DNA of 64,000 nt, from assembly GCA_007570785.1 (NCBI GenBank), contig ML661382.1, forward strand, positions 1,367,526 to 1,431,525, written 5' to 3'. Both the position numbers and the translations under genes were made by a program. The notes under the pieces were generated by a model. That model made no database searches. It worked only from the letters and a program-made list of their open reading frames with translations, and was not told the origin of the DNA. This DNA comes from Antilocapra americana (taxonomy: Eukaryota; Chordata; Mammalia; Artiodactyla; Antilocapridae). Below, in pieces: positions 1 through 15,200 of this stretch. Numbering within the stretch: the stretch's first letter is position 1; each line of letters starts with the position of its first letter.

Positions 1-66
1 GTTGTTCTCAGGTTTGCTGATCTCTGTTGTGGTGCGTAGTGATCTTCTGTGCTTGTGCATTCACAG

Positions 67-236
67 AGGACAAAGAAGAAACTGTGGCCAAGATGTACAT
101 TTCAGAGCTGAAGAATATCCGGCTGCGCCTGCAGGAGTGTGAACAGAGGCTAATCCAGCGGATTCAGTCCCCAGCCAGCTCTAGGACGGACAGAGATGCT
201 CGGCAAGACAACGCGTTAAGGATCGCAGAACAAGAG
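67..236 (+). CDS. MACF1: MACF1 window exon 1
   Basis: Acceptor ...cattcacag before 67, donor gtaagc after 236. The exon starts at the second base of a codon and ends in phase 0. It reads [17 protein letters not shown] to ALRIAEQE, a charged alpha-helical segment of the C-terminal plakin-domain region. The in-frame ATG upstream at 27 is intronic and not a start. Confidence 0.9.
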
Positions 237-3200
237 GTAAGCCTTTAGAACAAGGTAGGCGCTCGAAGGCTGCTCAGTACAGCTGCTGCTTTCTGCTCTG
301 TCCCTTACATGTATGTTAGATTCTGTGACATGGTTACTGTCAGTCATGTGCCTCCGCAAATAGTACAGAAAGGCTCAGATTCTGCTATCAGCTCTGATGT
401 ACACTTTTCTCTGTGATTTTGAGCAAATTCTTTTTTTGAAGATGTTTTTGAAAGTTAGAACCTTTTTCCCTAAGTCTTTGTTGAATTCGTTACAGTATTG
501 CTTCTGTTTTATGTTTTGGTTTTCTGACCATGAGGCCTGTGGGATCTTAACTCCCCAACAAGGGATCCACCCCACACTCCCCGGCATTGGAAGGCAAAGG
601 CATAACCACTGGACTGCCAGGGAAGCCCCTGTGCAAATTACTTCTCATCCTTCGTTTCCTTTCTTAGAAAATGGAGATAGTGTAAACCTCCATCCATAGA
701 AGAACTATAGATGGAGATCCATGACATTGTACAGGAGGCAGTAATCAAGACTATTGCCAAGAAAAAGAAATGCAAAAAGGCAAAATGATTGTCTGAGGAG
801 GCCTTACAAATAGCTGAGAAAGGAAGAGAAGCTTAAGGCAAAGGAGAAAATATATACCCATGTGAATGCAGAGTTCCATAGAATACCAAGGAGAGATAAG
901 AAAGCCTTCCTCAGTGATCAGTGCAAAGAAATAGAGGAAAACAATAGAATGGGAAGGACTAGAGATCTCTTCAAGAAAATTAGAGATACTAAGGGAACAT
1001 TTCATGCAAAGATGGGCTCAATAAAGGAAAGAAATGGTATGGACCTAACAGAAGCTGAAGATATTAAGAAGAGGTGGCAAGAATACACAGAAGAACTATA
1101 CAAAAAAGATCTTCATGACCCAGATAATCATGATGGTATGATCACTCACCTAGAGCCAGACACCCTGGAATGTGAAGTCAAGTGGGCCTTAGGAAGTATC
1201 ACTACCAACAAAGCTAGTGGAGGTGATAGAATTCCAGTTGAGCTATTTCAAATCCTAAAAGATGATGTTGTGAAAGTGCTGCACTCAATATGCCAGCAAA
1301 TTTGGAAAACTCAACAGTGGCCACAGGACTGGAAGAGATGAGTTTTCATTCCAATCCCAAAGAAAGGCAATGCTAAAGAATACTAAAACTACCGCACAAT
1401 TGCACTCATCTCACATGCTCAAGATTCTTGAAGCCAAGCTTCAACAGTACGTGAACTGTGAACTTCCAGAAGTTCAAGCTGGTTTTAGAAAAGGCAGAGG
1501 AATCAGAGATCAAATTAGCAACATCTGTTGGATCATCGAAAAAGTGAGAGAGTTCCAGAAAAACATCTGCTTTTGCTTTATTGACTACGTCAAAGCCTTT
1601 GATTGTGTGGATCACAAGAAACTGTGGAAAATTCTTAAAGAGATTAGAATACCAGACCACCTGACCTGCCTCCTGAGAAATCTATAGGCAGGTCAAGAAA
1701 CAACAGTTAGAACTGGACTTGGAACAACAGACTGTTTCCAAATCGGGAAAGGAGTACATCAAGGCTGTATATTGTCACCCTGCTTATTTAACTTATATGC
1801 AGAGTACATCATGTGAAATGCTGGGCTGGATGAAGCCCAAGCTGGAATCAAGATTGTGAGGAGAAATATCAGTAACCTCAGATATGCAGATGACCCAACC
1901 CTTATGGCAGAAAGTGAAGAAGAACTAAAGAGCCTCTTGTGACAGTGAAAGCGGAAAGTGAAAAAGTTGGCTTAAAACTCATCATTCAGAAAACTAAGAT
2001 GGCATCTGGTCCCATCACTTCATGGCAAATAGGTGGGGAAGCAATGGAAATGGTGACAGATTTTGGTTTTTTGGGCTCCAAAATCACTGCAGATGGTGAC
2101 TGCAGCCATGAAATCAAAAGACGTTTACTCCTTAGAGGAAAAGTTATGACCAACTTAGAAAGCATATTAAAAAGCAGAGACATTACTTTACCAAAAAAGG
2201 TCTGTCTAGTCAAAACTATAGTTTTTCCAGTAGTCATGTATGGATGTGAGAGTTGGACTATAAAGAAAGCTGAGCGCCGAAGACTTGATGCTTTTGAACT
2301 GTGGTGTTGGAGAAGACTCTTGAGAGTCCCTAGGACTGCAAGGAGATCCAACCAGTCCATCCTAAAAGAAATCATACCTGAATATTCAATGGAAGGACTG
2401 ATGCTAAATCTGAAACTCCAATACTTTGGCTACCTGATGAGAAGAACTGACTTATTGGAAAAGACCCTGATGCTGGGAAAGATTGAAGGTGGGAAGAGAA
2501 GGGGACGACAGAGGATGAGATGGTTGGTGGCATCACTAATGCAATGGACATGAGTTTGAGCAATCTCCAGGAGTTGGTGATGGCCAGGGAAGCCTAGTGT
2601 GCTGCAGTTCATGTGGTCGCAGAGAGTCAGACACGACTGAGTGACTGAATTGAACTAAACTATATGAATCATGGAAGTGATACACTACATGCCATGAGCC
2701 TCCTGGAAAATTAAAATGCTATAAAAATGTAAGGTGATATTCTTGATGTAAAAGCAGCAAATATTAACTGCTTTATTAAGTTTTTAGGGGCATGCAAAGA
2801 AAGTAAGCCAAAGGTCCTTGCTTTTGGCTTATAGTTTAGATAAAGAAGAGCAAAAGGTTAAAGTCACAGTTTGAGATTTCAGTGTAAGAGATGTCATAAG
2901 ATAATACCTAGTGTACCTCCAGATTTCCAAGCAAACGTTGCTGTATGAATGTAGAAAGTTACCGGAACATTTCTACTTGGGGTATGACAAGAGAGCTCTG
3001 TGAAGAATATTAGATTTGATCTGAGGGCCTAAAGGAAATGGAAAGGAGTGCCTAATGAGGAGTAAGTTTTCTCAACGGTCTCAGTAATTCCTAAGCCTTA
3101 AGAGAAAGATGAGAGCCCAGTTTAGTTTTCTTTGGTCAAAAAGGATCTGAGGCTGTGTGAAGCATGTCATTGTTCGTTGCTGTTCAGTCTCCAACTCTTT

Positions 3201-6200
3201 GAAACCCAATGGACTGCAGCATGCCAGGCTTCCCTACCCTTCACTATCTCTTGGAATTTGCTCAAACTCAAGATGCTTACTCCTTGGAAGGAAAGTTATG
3301 ACCAACCTAGACAGCATATTAAAAAGCAGAGACATTACTTTACCAACAAAGGTCCGTCTAGTCAAGGCTATGGTTTTTCCAGTGGTCATGTATGGATGTG
3401 AGAGTTGAACTATAAAGAAAGCTGAGTGCCGAAGAATTGATGCTTTTGAACTGTGGTGTTGGAGAAGACTCTTGAGAGTCCCTTGGACTGCAAGGAGATC
3501 AGTCCTGGGTGTTCATTGGAAGGACTGATATTGAAGCTGAAACTCCAAATCTTTGGCCACGTGATGCAAAGAGCTGACTCGTTGGAAAAGACCCTGATGT
3601 TGGGAAAGATTGGGGGAGGGAGGAGAAGGTGACGACAGAGGATGAGATGGTTGGATGGCCTCACCAACTTGATGGACATGGGTTTGGGTGGACTCCGGGA
3701 GTTGGTGATGGACAGGGAGGCCTGGCGTGCTGCAGTCCATGGGGTCGCAAAGAGTCAGACTGAGCGACTGAACTGACTGACATGTCCATTGCGTTGATGA
3801 TGCCATCCAGCCATCTCATCTTCTGCTGCTCCTTCTCCTTTTGCCTTCAGTCTTTCCCTACGTTAGGGTCTTCCCGTGGGTCAGCTCTTTACATCAGGTG
3901 GCCAAAGTTTTGGAACTTCAGTCCTTCCAATGAATATTCAGGGTTGTTTTCTCTAGGATGGATTGGTTTGATCTTCTTGCTATCCAGAGGACTCTCTAGT
4001 CTTCTCTAGCACCACAGTTTGAAAGCATCAATTCTTCGGCTCTCAGCCTTCTTTGTGATCCAACTCTCACATCTGTATATGACTACCAGAAAAGCTGTAG
4101 CTTTGACTATATGGATCTTTGTCAGCAAACTGATGTCTCTGCTTTTTAATATGCTGTCTAGGTTTGTTATAGCTTTCCTTCCAAGGAGCAAGTTCTTTTA
4201 ATTTCATGACTACAGTCACCAACCACAGTGATTATGAAGCCCACAAAAATAAAATCTGCCACTGTTTCTACTTTTTCCCCATCTGTTTGCCATCTAGTAA
4301 TGGGACCAGATACCATAATCTTTGTTTTTTGAATATTGAGTTTTAAGCCAGCTTTTTCACTCTCCTCTTTCACCCCCATCAAGAGGCTCTTTAGTTCCTC
4401 TTCCCTTTCTGCCATTAGAAAACCACTCTAGTATTCTTGCCTCTAGAACCCCATAAACAGTATGAAAAGAGGCATGTCAAATAAACCTGCAATTCTTACA
4501 TTGAGGGTTTTTTTTTTTTTCTTTTCTACAGTCATTCAAAATCTATTTGTCCCTGCAAAAGAGAGCATTCAAAGAAATTCAGGTTAATATTGAGCTCTTC
4601 TAAAGGACTCTTCTTTTTTTTTTTAATTATTTTAAAATAGTTTCAGATATATAGAAAAGTTTTTATTCTCATATAGCCTTCACCTGGATTCCAAAAATGT
4701 TGCTATTTTTTTACATTTGCTTCATTATTTTCTTCTACATATATACACAAATAATAATAACCTTTTTTTGGAGAGTAACTTCCAGACATGGTGCTCCTTT
4801 ACCCCTGTATACTTCGAAAAACAAGAATAGTCTCTTACATAACCACGGCACAGTGATTAAAATCAGGAAATGAACACTGATCTTGAATATGTTACTGTTA
4901 TCTAAGACTTTAGTTGAAATTTCTTTAGTTGACCTAATAAATGCCTTTTTTTGTTTTTGTTTTTTTTGGACTTCACCCTGTGGCTTGCAGGATCTTAGTT
5001 CCCTGACCAGGGGTGCAATCTGTGCTCCCTGCAGTGGATGTACAGAGTCCTAACCACCAGACCACCAGGGCATACCCATAATTGCCCTTTTTGTAGCACC
5101 TCCCTCAACAATTCCTGCCTTCTCGTGCTTTTACCAGCCCCAAGCCTAGGATCAGTGTCTCTCCAAGGAATCTTGCTTTCTTTAGGTCCCTTTATTTAGG
5201 AGCCAAGATCAGGTGCTGAGTGTGCTCATTTTTATTGGGGTGTCTACTCTAGGCCTGCATCGAGCATACACGTGACCACAAATATTCATAGATATCTCTT
5301 TCTATCCTGTTCCAAACCAATACCTCAGGGCTTATTCTAACCTCTCTTTTCTTCCATATTTGTAACTCCTTTCCCCACGACTGAAAATCCTCCTTTACAT
5401 TATCCATAATGTAAATTTACTTATTGCTCAATTCTAAGATGTACAGATAATGGTTTCAGTATTGCTAACTCATAATATTACAAAAAGCAAACCTGCTATC
5501 TAGAGTTTAATGTAATTCTTTCCGTCTTTATACTGAAGGTATGTCTGTAGTCGAGTCTGTGTTCAGAATTTATTTGTTTGTATTCGTTGCCCTGCTCTGC
5601 CTTCATTGCTGTTGCCTGGTTTATTCCATCAGTCTCCTACATGTGCTATTTGGTCTGTTTCTGATATTTTGCTGTTCCCAACAAGGACTTCTCGCTAACT
5701 TCTTGGTTCAATTCTGTCTCTGTGTTTGTTGTGTGTCTTGTTGCTGATAGCACACCCAGGAGGATCTGCAGCAATTGAGGGCAGACTTGGATGCTGTTTC
5801 CATGAAATGCAACAGCTTTCTCCATCAGTCCCCATCTGGTTCCAGTGTCCCAACTCTGCGCTCAGAACTCAATCTGTTGGTGGAGAAAATGGACCATGTG
5901 TATGGTCTCTCCACTGTCTATTTAAACAAGTGAGTGAGTGAGAATTTGGGTCAAGAGGGCAATGTTTCCAATCAGATGGGGGAAAAAAAAGTGTCTGGAA
6001 TGTTTCATGAACATTTCAGAGAGATTGCAGGTCTTGAAGAGCTTGTACTCATAAAAAGAGACCTTGGCTTTAGTTCCAAATAACATGGAGTGGGTTTATT
6101 TGGGCTGCAGTGAACAAATGCTCGGAGTACAGAAGGAGAGAAGGGGAGTTCATATGCAGTTTTATGCCTGTTTTGAATCTCATTTCTGTTTGATTAGATA

Positions 6201-9200
6201 CTTCTTTTTAAAACAGAAAAAGGGACATATAGAAAGAAAAATTTTTATTTAAACTGAGTATTAGGCTTTGAGGGTCTTACCTCTACTCACACATCCCTAA
6301 CTATGACCTTGAGGATGTCTTAGAGTCTTCATGGTTTTGAGTGGGTTTCTGTCCTCAAGCCTGTTTTCTTGTGAGACCTCCCACCATGTGCACACGTGTG
6401 TGTGTGTGTGTGTCCCAGTGTCCCCTAAACTATATTTTAATTGGCTTAAATTGGCAGTACATATACTATGCTTATTTTTATGAAACCCTGTCATCATTTA
6501 GTAGTGATGAAGTTGATTTTGACAGTTACAATAGGTGAACTTGGTAGTGCTCCAGGTCCGAAGCCCATCTCTTAAAATGCATGTATTAATGGAAGTGGTT
6601 TTATCCTCACAGGCTGAAGACAATCGATGTTATAGTGCGGAGCATCCAGGATGCTGAACTCTTAGTCAAAGGTTATGAAATCAAGCTGAGTCAAGAAGAA
6701 GCAGTACCAGCAGATCTCTCAGCTCTGGAGTCCCATCGGTCTACATTACGGGTTGGTTTTTCCTAGTTCCTAGTTTGACTTAACATACTCATTGTTTGGG
6801 GTTAGCAGAGAAATGCAGATTTGGATGGCATACCACCACCTGAAGTTTGCATTCAAATTAGGCAAAATATTATATTTAATGTCTTTTTATGTGGATCCAA
6901 GGAAGAGAGGATCAAGACATATGTCTAACTGTAAAAGGGAGATAAAGGACCATGCTTTTCCATTTATTTTCCCCTTTTCCCCCCAGTAAAGTCATAGTTT
7001 AATTGGATACAATCAATAGTTATGCTGTAAGTTTGTAAATCACTTAGCTCTTACCTCCTTGGATGCTCACAGCCAACTCTGTGAGGGGGCTGAGGAGGGA
7101 TTTTTACCTCTATGTACAGAGAGAATACCAAGATTCAGATTGGCTAAGTGGCTTGTCATGGTTTCCTAGCTTATAAGTGGTGGAGTCAGGTCTCAAACAC
7201 TCGTTCTTGCACTTTTCTTTGCTGGCTGCCTAGTGAGCCTGAGGACTATGGAGGCATTTTTGGCACAAACGCTGTGGAGTCTGGGTTCTGAATCACAGAC
7301 GTAACATGGAGCCAGCTGTGGACAATGAACTTGCTTCGTTCCTTAGTCTGAGTCCTTTTTATCATGGAACATATTTAACCTGTTGCTCTGCTTGTGCTTT
7401 TATAGCACTGGCTTAGTGACGCGAAGGACAAGAATTCAGTCTTTTCAGTCCTGGATGAGGAAATTGGCAAGGCCAAGGTGGTGGCAGAGCAGCTGAGCCG
7501 TCTGACCCCAGAGCGGAATCTGGATTTGGAGCGCTGTCAGGAAAAAGGTTCCCAGCTACAGGACCGTTGGCACCGGGTCATTGCCCAGCTCGAGACCCGG
7601 TGAGTGACAGCCGCACTCTTTTCTTCTCTAGGGTTCAGAAACTAGGTTTTAAATGAAAATAGAGTTATCTCTGTGTATGTTTATTTGAAGGCAGAGATTG
7701 GTCAGAATGTTGTCCAGAATGTATACTGTCACTTGATTTCCACCCCATCCTGACTGATTCCTGCCTTTAAATAAGCGTACACTCACTGACCAGGGAACAC
7801 CAGCGTCCCCTGCAGTGGTAGCCGGAGCCTTAACCACTGGACCACCAGAGAATTGCCTAGCTTTGATACTTAATGTGAGTCATGATTCATAGTGGGGCTT
7901 TGCAGAATTTCTTGCTTCCTTTTCATTTGCTAATTTAGTGTTTTTATCTGTTACTTGAGGTTCTGCTTTTGATGACCAATTTGAATAGGAAAGACAGAAA
8001 ACCACCTGTCTGAGGCCAGGCTAGTTAGGAAAATATATCGGAAGAAGGGTGATAGAGACTCGTGTCAGTTTGGATTAATTCTCTATAATTGAATTATTGT
8101 CCCAAGGCTAGTTAGACTAACAAAAGTGGTATAAGGAGCTGTTACTGGAATTAACAGTAACTACTATTTTTCACCTACTCTCCCCCTACTTTTCTCCCCA
8201 AGAAACCACAGTGAGTCATAAATCATGACTGTACACCCTGACAGGTCCTCTGTCACCAGGAGACCAAAGTGTACAGGCAGTACTACCTTATTGGCAGCCC
8301 CAGTAATCCTTGGCAACATAGGCGAAAAATTGACAAGGATTATCACAGGATGCCAGGCTTCCAAGCAGTTTCCAGGTCAGCAGGGCACGCCTGGTTGCTA
8401 CTCACTTCTCAGCCACAGAGTCCTGGGTACATGCATAGCTCCCCGTCAGTGTTGCTTTGCTGTTCTCTCAAAATAAAGATGTATTCCTCTGTGGTCAAGC
8501 TCAGCTGGAGGCATGGCTGGGCTAAAGAGGGAATGGCCTTGTTTGCTTAGTTGTATTTATAGCAAGATATCTGATAGCAGTTTCCCTTTGCATCTGCAGC
8601 CAATCTGAGCTAGAAAGTATCCAGGAAGTCCTGGGAGATTACCGAGCCTGCCATGGAACTCTTATCAGATGGATTGAGGAAACCACTGCCCAGCAGGAAA
8701 TGATGAAGCCAGGCCAGGCTGAGGACAGCAGAGTACTCTCCGAGCAGCTCAGCCAGCAGACGGTGGGTGTGGCCATGGCCTGGTGGGAGTTGCAAGGGGA
8801 AGCAACTAGCAGTTAACTTCCCCCCAAATATCAGGACATTTTGAGCCTCTTCTGAAAAGGGTTCAAGCAGAGTGGTCACTAGATACTGGTTTAGCATTAG
8901 GACTTTCCAAGATTGGAAGGCCCCTTCCAATCCTGAGTTCCCATGAATATATATTGAGAGCACTAGATGGTCAATATTGCATTTTGTTTTGCTAGGATCA
9001 GAATATAGGAAATGAAAACCCAGGGAAGCTATGAGTTGAAGAAAATTATTTCATTCAAAGCTGTTTCTATATGTTAGTATTTTGAGGGTTTTTTTTTTTT
9101 TTGGCTTCCTTACTTACTATGAGAACTTGAGCCAATTACTTAATCTCTTAGTATTCTGCCTTCCTCAGCAGTAAAATGCATATAGTCCATTATTTGTTCA

Positions 9201-12200
9201 GCCGCCCTCATAAGGTTTTTGTGGTTAGGGTTAAATGAAATGATACATGTAAATTACTTAGAACAGTGATTTTCAGAGTGTTGACAGCCAGAGTAGCAGC
9301 TTCAGCATCACTTGGGCACATGTTAGAGATGAGAGTTCTCAGAGTTGAACCCAAATCTATGGAGTCAGAAACTCTGGAGGTGGGACCCAGCAATCTATGT
9401 TTTATCCAGTGTTCTAGGTGATTCTGACACAGCTAAGGTTTGAAAACATAATACATGCTCACCTGTTTCAGTGATGATAATGACAATGACAGAAGGTTGT
9501 GATGTTTTGGTTCCTAGGAGCTGTTTGCAGAAATTGAGAGAAATCAGACAAAACTGGACCAGTGTCAAAAGTTTTCCCAGCAATACTCCACCATTGTAAA
9601 GGTAATGCTGCCAGTCCTAAAAGTAACGTAAATAGTCTCCAGCTTGAAGACCTGCGTGTCACTGGAGATTTTGGTTTTGGACAAGCAAGCAGATCTCTTC
9701 TGTTCCATCTTTAAGTTAATGCAGGTGTGTGTTCATCATGGCACATATTTGGGGATGCTCAGAGAGGTACCAGACAAGAGATGAGTTTCGAGGCATCTCC
9801 ATTTGACTCCTGAATGGGTGAATGACAGGCCTCTCAAACTTGCCTTGTGAGAAACAGAATGTTTGGGTTTTCTTCTCAACACCCTTTTCACTGTCTTGCG
9901 TATCTCAGGAAGTAGTGTCATCATCTTCTTTACTGCTGAGGCGAAAAAAGCCCAAAGAGTCATTCTTCTCTCTTCTCTTCACCTTAAACTTTATGTTTAA
10001 TAGCAGTCTGGGAGCTGGTTGGGTCCATCTTGCCATGTTTCCCGAATCTTGACTACCCGTCACCGCCCCTCACACCCCCCTTTCCCAGGTTCACATCTTA
10101 GTGAAGAACCTTCTGGAGCTGCTCCAGTGCTCTGAGCTGCTCCCTCACTTCTGCCCCTGCCCACTCAGGCTCTTTTCCCACACAGTAGCCAGGCTCGCTT
10201 TGTAAGACTGTACCGCCTGTCACGGAACCTCAGGCACTGTTGATTATGAGCCACATTACTGAAAGGAGGAAACTCCACCAATCATGCAAATGCCAAGTGA
10301 GACATTTTCCGATTTTAGCGATACTAAAATGTGAGGGAAATGTGTACCTTGCCATAGCTGAAGCATGATAGATTGGATCCTGTCACTCTCCTGCTCGCTA
10401 CTATCTCATGACTTCTTATCATACTCATACTGAAAATTCTTTTGTAGTTTATCAGGCTATGCAAGATCTGGCTCCCTACTCCGTATTTCTCTGATGAGGT
10501 CTTTAAAGAAAACTGACCTGAGATTCTTCTATATTGATTTGTTTATCATATGCCTTCCCAGTAGAATCGAAGTTCCAGGGGAGCAAAGTTTTTTGTCACT
10601 TGTTCCCTACTATGTGTGTAGCACCCAGAACAATGACTAGCACATAGTAGGTGCTCAGCAAATAGTTTTTTAATGAATACATTTCTTTAGTTAATAGCAG
10701 GAGACTTGGTATCACGAAGAATTGAGTTCAAATCCTAGCTTTGCCATTTTCTAGGCTTAAGACTTTGAGCAAACATTTACCCCTTAGAGTTTCTGTTGCT
10801 ATGTCTGCAAAACTGTGGCTAGTAGCTACCTCACTGAGTGACTGCAAAGATTAAATGGGATAATTTATGCATAGGACAGTGCCTGAAAATTAAAATATGT
10901 TCAGTAAATGGTGATTTTATTTTTATTAGCACGTGATTTTATTTTTAATAGCACATGATTTTATTTTTATTAGTATTTGGTTGTTACTACTACTGTGCTA
11001 AGTCGCTTCAGTCGTGTCTGACTCTTTGTGACCCCATGGACTGTAACCCACCAGGCTCCTCTGTCCGTGGGGATTCTCCAGGCAAGAATACTGGAGTGGG
11101 TTGCCATGCACTTCTCTAGGGGATCTCCTTGACCTAGGGATCAAACCTGTGTCTCCTGTAGCTTCTGCATTGCCGGCAGATTCTTTACCGCTGAGCCACT
11201 GGTGAAGCGTTCTTTTTTTCTTTCAATAGACTGCTTAAGCACTCATTCAGTATTTTCCTCCTGCCTCGAATTTTCAAAATTGACAACAGAAAGCAAGACA
11301 TTCCAGGCAAAAGGAACTTCATAATTAAAGGCACAGAGGAATAAAATGCAATGATTGTTTGAGGAAATAGCAAATTCTACCTATCCTGGTATAGGTAGAA
11401 ATTGTATCATACATGAGAAACAGTGATTATGAAAACTGAGAGAGGAGATTGGGATCAACCCATGAAAGGCCTTGTTCAGTTCCTTTGTCTTTACCGTCTA
11501 TTCTTGCTCCTCAAGATGTGGTCTTTGAACCAGGAGCATTGGCATCACTTGGGAACTAGTCAGAAATGCATAGGCTGCATTTTAGCAAGATCCCCTGGTG
11601 AATGTTGACATTTGAGGATATCTGCTCTAAGTCATTGAAAACTGTCAAACAGGGAAGTGAAGTGGTTATCTTTTTGACTTTAGAGAAGTTATTCCAGTAG
11701 CATGACAGAAGATAGATTGGAGGTGAGAGTCTAAGAAGGAGAATAGGAGGCTGTTACAGTATTGTGTGAGCCGTGAAGAGGGCCCGGACCAGGGCAGCCC
11801 TCTAAAGGTTGCAGAGGAAGTGATAGGGTGGCCTGGCGACATTAGCTTAGGGATGGATGGGAGACTGACTCCAGTCCTGACTGGGTTGCTCACCCACTGA
11901 GTTAATTAGGGAGACCCACTTCCCGTCTCTGGGCCACAGCCACCCTGTGTGTGAGATGAAGGAAACGGTCAGCACTCAACAGATTGTCAACTCAGGAGTC
12001 CGCAGACCTGCCCCCCAGGCTAACTCCAGCTTGCCTGCCTATTTTATATGGCCCACGAGACAGGCTATTAAAAAATAATCATAATAATACCTCACAACAC
12101 ATGAAAATTATATGAACTTCAGCTTGCAATGTCTCTAAGTTATGTTTTATCATACCCAGCCACGCTCTTTCCTTTAGTTACTGTCTACGGCTGCTTTCAC

Positions 12201-15200
12201 TTGCAGTGGCAGAAGTGAGTAGATTGTATGGCCTTTTTAGGAAGTTTGCTAACCTCTGTTCTAAAGGATCATCAAAATGCTAAGGGATCATCACCATGGA
12301 AATGCTGCGATGCTGCTACATGATGTGTGTGAGCCCTAAGCCCAGTGTCAAAGAAGTTCCGTGTCTTCCTCCCCAGGACTATGAATTACAGCTGATGACA
12401 TACAAGGCCTTTGTGGAATCGCAGCAGAAATCCCCGGGCAAGCGCCGTCGCATGCTCTCCTCTTCAGATGCCATCACGCAAGAGGTGACAGGAGGGGGTG
12501 GGCAAGGATGTGTATACTGTCCTCAAGGAAGGATTCACTCTTCCAGGCCTTATGATTTGATTACTGTTGAGTGTGTGACTTCATGGAAACATCCTCTTAT
12601 TGTTAACTATTTAAATTGACTTTTCTGGCAGATAACTTATCTAAATTGTTTATTTTGAACCGTAGTTCATGGACTTAAGGACTCGCTACACAGCATTGGT
12701 GACTTTAACAACTCAGCATGTAAAATACATCAGTGACGCGCTCCGGCGGCTGGAGGAAGAGGAGGTGAGGGCAGCTGGTCCTAGATCATCTTGAAAGTTG
12801 AATAAAAAGTCCTGCACCTCATCTATCAAGATTTAAAATGCACACGCAGCTGATGTCCATTGTTCACAGTGCTTGAGTTCCACAAAGTTGCTGTGTCACT
12901 GCACCAGCAAAATAGAGATCCTGGTACCCACGGGGACACAGGGTTAGGTTCCTGCCAACTTTTGGTCAGTGGGTAACATACCGCTTGGTTTTATGTGTGT
13001 CTTTGTTTAAAAGCACTTTACCTCATGCCTGTGTGTGAAGTCGCTTCAGTCGTGTCTAACCTTGACCCCATGGACTAGCCCCACCAGGCTCTTCTGTCCA
13101 TGGGATTCTTCAGGCAAGAATACTGGAGTGGGTGTCATGCCCTCCTCCAGGACTTTGCTTAATATATCCTGCTGATTCACTACCACTGAGCTCATACCTA
13201 AGAGAAGCATAATCACACCTGAACAAATCTTATTGAAGCACATTTTCTCTCTAAGGCACATGACAACCTTCTAGTGACTAATGAGGACAGACTGTCTAAC
13301 ACTCCCACCTCCAGGTTTTGTCATTATAGAAACATTATAAAGAAAGAGCTGTGAAGAGAAATCCTTAATGAAGCATAATTTGTTAAAGGGAAATATTGGA
13401 GATATCCAAATTCCATACGAGAGAATGCTGTGAAACTGCTAAAAATAAAAATAATGAAATAGATTTAAATAAACTGACACAGAAAGATACTTATAATACA
13501 TTATTTGAAGAAAAAAGACAAGTTTGAATTCTATGTATAATTACGATTTCAGGAAAAACAAGCGTGTGTTCCACAGAGGTACAAAAAGAGTGTAAAAACA
13601 AGTTTAGAAATATCTGTACCCAATTCCTGGGGAAAAGAGGTTAAAGGGACATATATTATGCATTTCAGATTGTTTGAATCTGTTGTAATGAGTATGCAGT
13701 CTTTCTGCCATTATAAAAATCTGTGTTTTTGCGAAATAAGTTTCCACGTTTTCAACAATTGTTACAAAAGAAATGCTCTTGGAAACATTAACCTGTACCA
13801 ACTTTTGCCTACATAAATTGGCCAAAGATTTCCTTTATGTCAGTACATAGCTCATTTAATCTCTGTCGATGTCCATCTTTTCACCTAAAAATCTAAGAAT
13901 TATGAAAATAAGATGCTGTATGTGAAAGGCTTCTTAAAATTAGTAAATAACTATTGACTGCAAAATTTCCTATTTCCCATAGGAAAAGAGCATGCTTTTC
14001 TAAGAAAAGTGTCAACCTAGGTTTAGTGGACTTAGCTATTGGTATCACACAGGCACTGGTGAACAATGCTGTGGGTGGGGTAAATCATATTTAACTTGGG
14101 GTTATTGGAGCTACTGATTGAGGTGACTTTCATGTCTTTATTTTAGGGACTCTGAATCAGGACTGTCTAGTAAGACACTGACCAAGATACTGATTTTCTG
14201 TTTCCTCTTCTAGAAAGTGGTAGAGGAGGAAAAACAGGAGCATGTGGAGAAGGTTAAAGAACTTTTGGGCTGGGTATCTACCCTCGCAAAGAATACACAA
14301 AGCAAAGCTACCTCACCCCAGACCAAAGAATCAACAGACATTGAAAAGGCTATTTTAGAACAACAGGTGAGTGGAAGGTCCCTCTGCTACTTCCTGGGTA
14401 GCATAATATGAGATTACTCATTAGGTGGGATAATATAAGACAAACATGGGCCACCCAGGTAGGATTATTATCTCAGTAGATGTTAGCTTCCAGGACTTAA
14501 AGAAACTGAAGAAGTCATCTTATTTGTGTTTCTGCTTTCTAAATCACTCTAGGTTGTGGTAATGAAAATCTTACCTAAGCTAGGTTTTTTCCCTAGGATT
14601 TTATTTTATTTCAAATGACTTCCGATTCTTCAATTTCTTGGGCTCTGAGGTTTTCTCTTTTCTTCTACTACATAGGTTCTGGCGGAGGAGCTGACAACCA
14701 AGAGGGAGCAAGTCTCTGAGGCTATTAAAACTTCACAGATCTTCTTGGCCAAGCACGGTCATAAGTGAGTCATAAATGAGATACTATGGCACATCTGGAG
14801 GACTGGATCTTACTGATTAAAACTCAGGGTCATGATGAGAACTCAGGCTGGAGAATTCAAAGTGGCAGGAGTCAGATTATGAAGAGCTTTGTAGTTCATG
14901 GTGAATTTGCATTTTATGTGTCAGCTGTGAGGAGGGCTTCTGAACCTGATCAGGCTGTTCATAAAGGTTTCTAGAGTAGTCTCATAGAGAATGGGTAGAC
15001 ATGAGGCAAGAGTCGGGGTCTCAGAGACCAGTTAAGAGGCTGTTCTGACAATATAGGCAAGAAATGATGAGGTGGAGAGAAGACAAAGATTTAAAAGATA
15101 TTAAGGATGATGACCTTACAGGGCTTTGTGACCAATGAAAATGATCAGATGTAATTCCCAGGTTTCTGGCTTAGACCGCTGGACATTTGGTGATGCCGAG

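Noticed and set aside
5541..5747. Leu/Cys-rich open frame that looks like a membrane segment
   Set aside because: It lies in intron 1 just before exon 2, in T-rich sequence where such frames arise by chance; no start context or splice sites.
6394..6412. TG run as a regulatory or Z-DNA element
   Set aside because: Short simple repeats of this size are very common and nothing around it supports a function.
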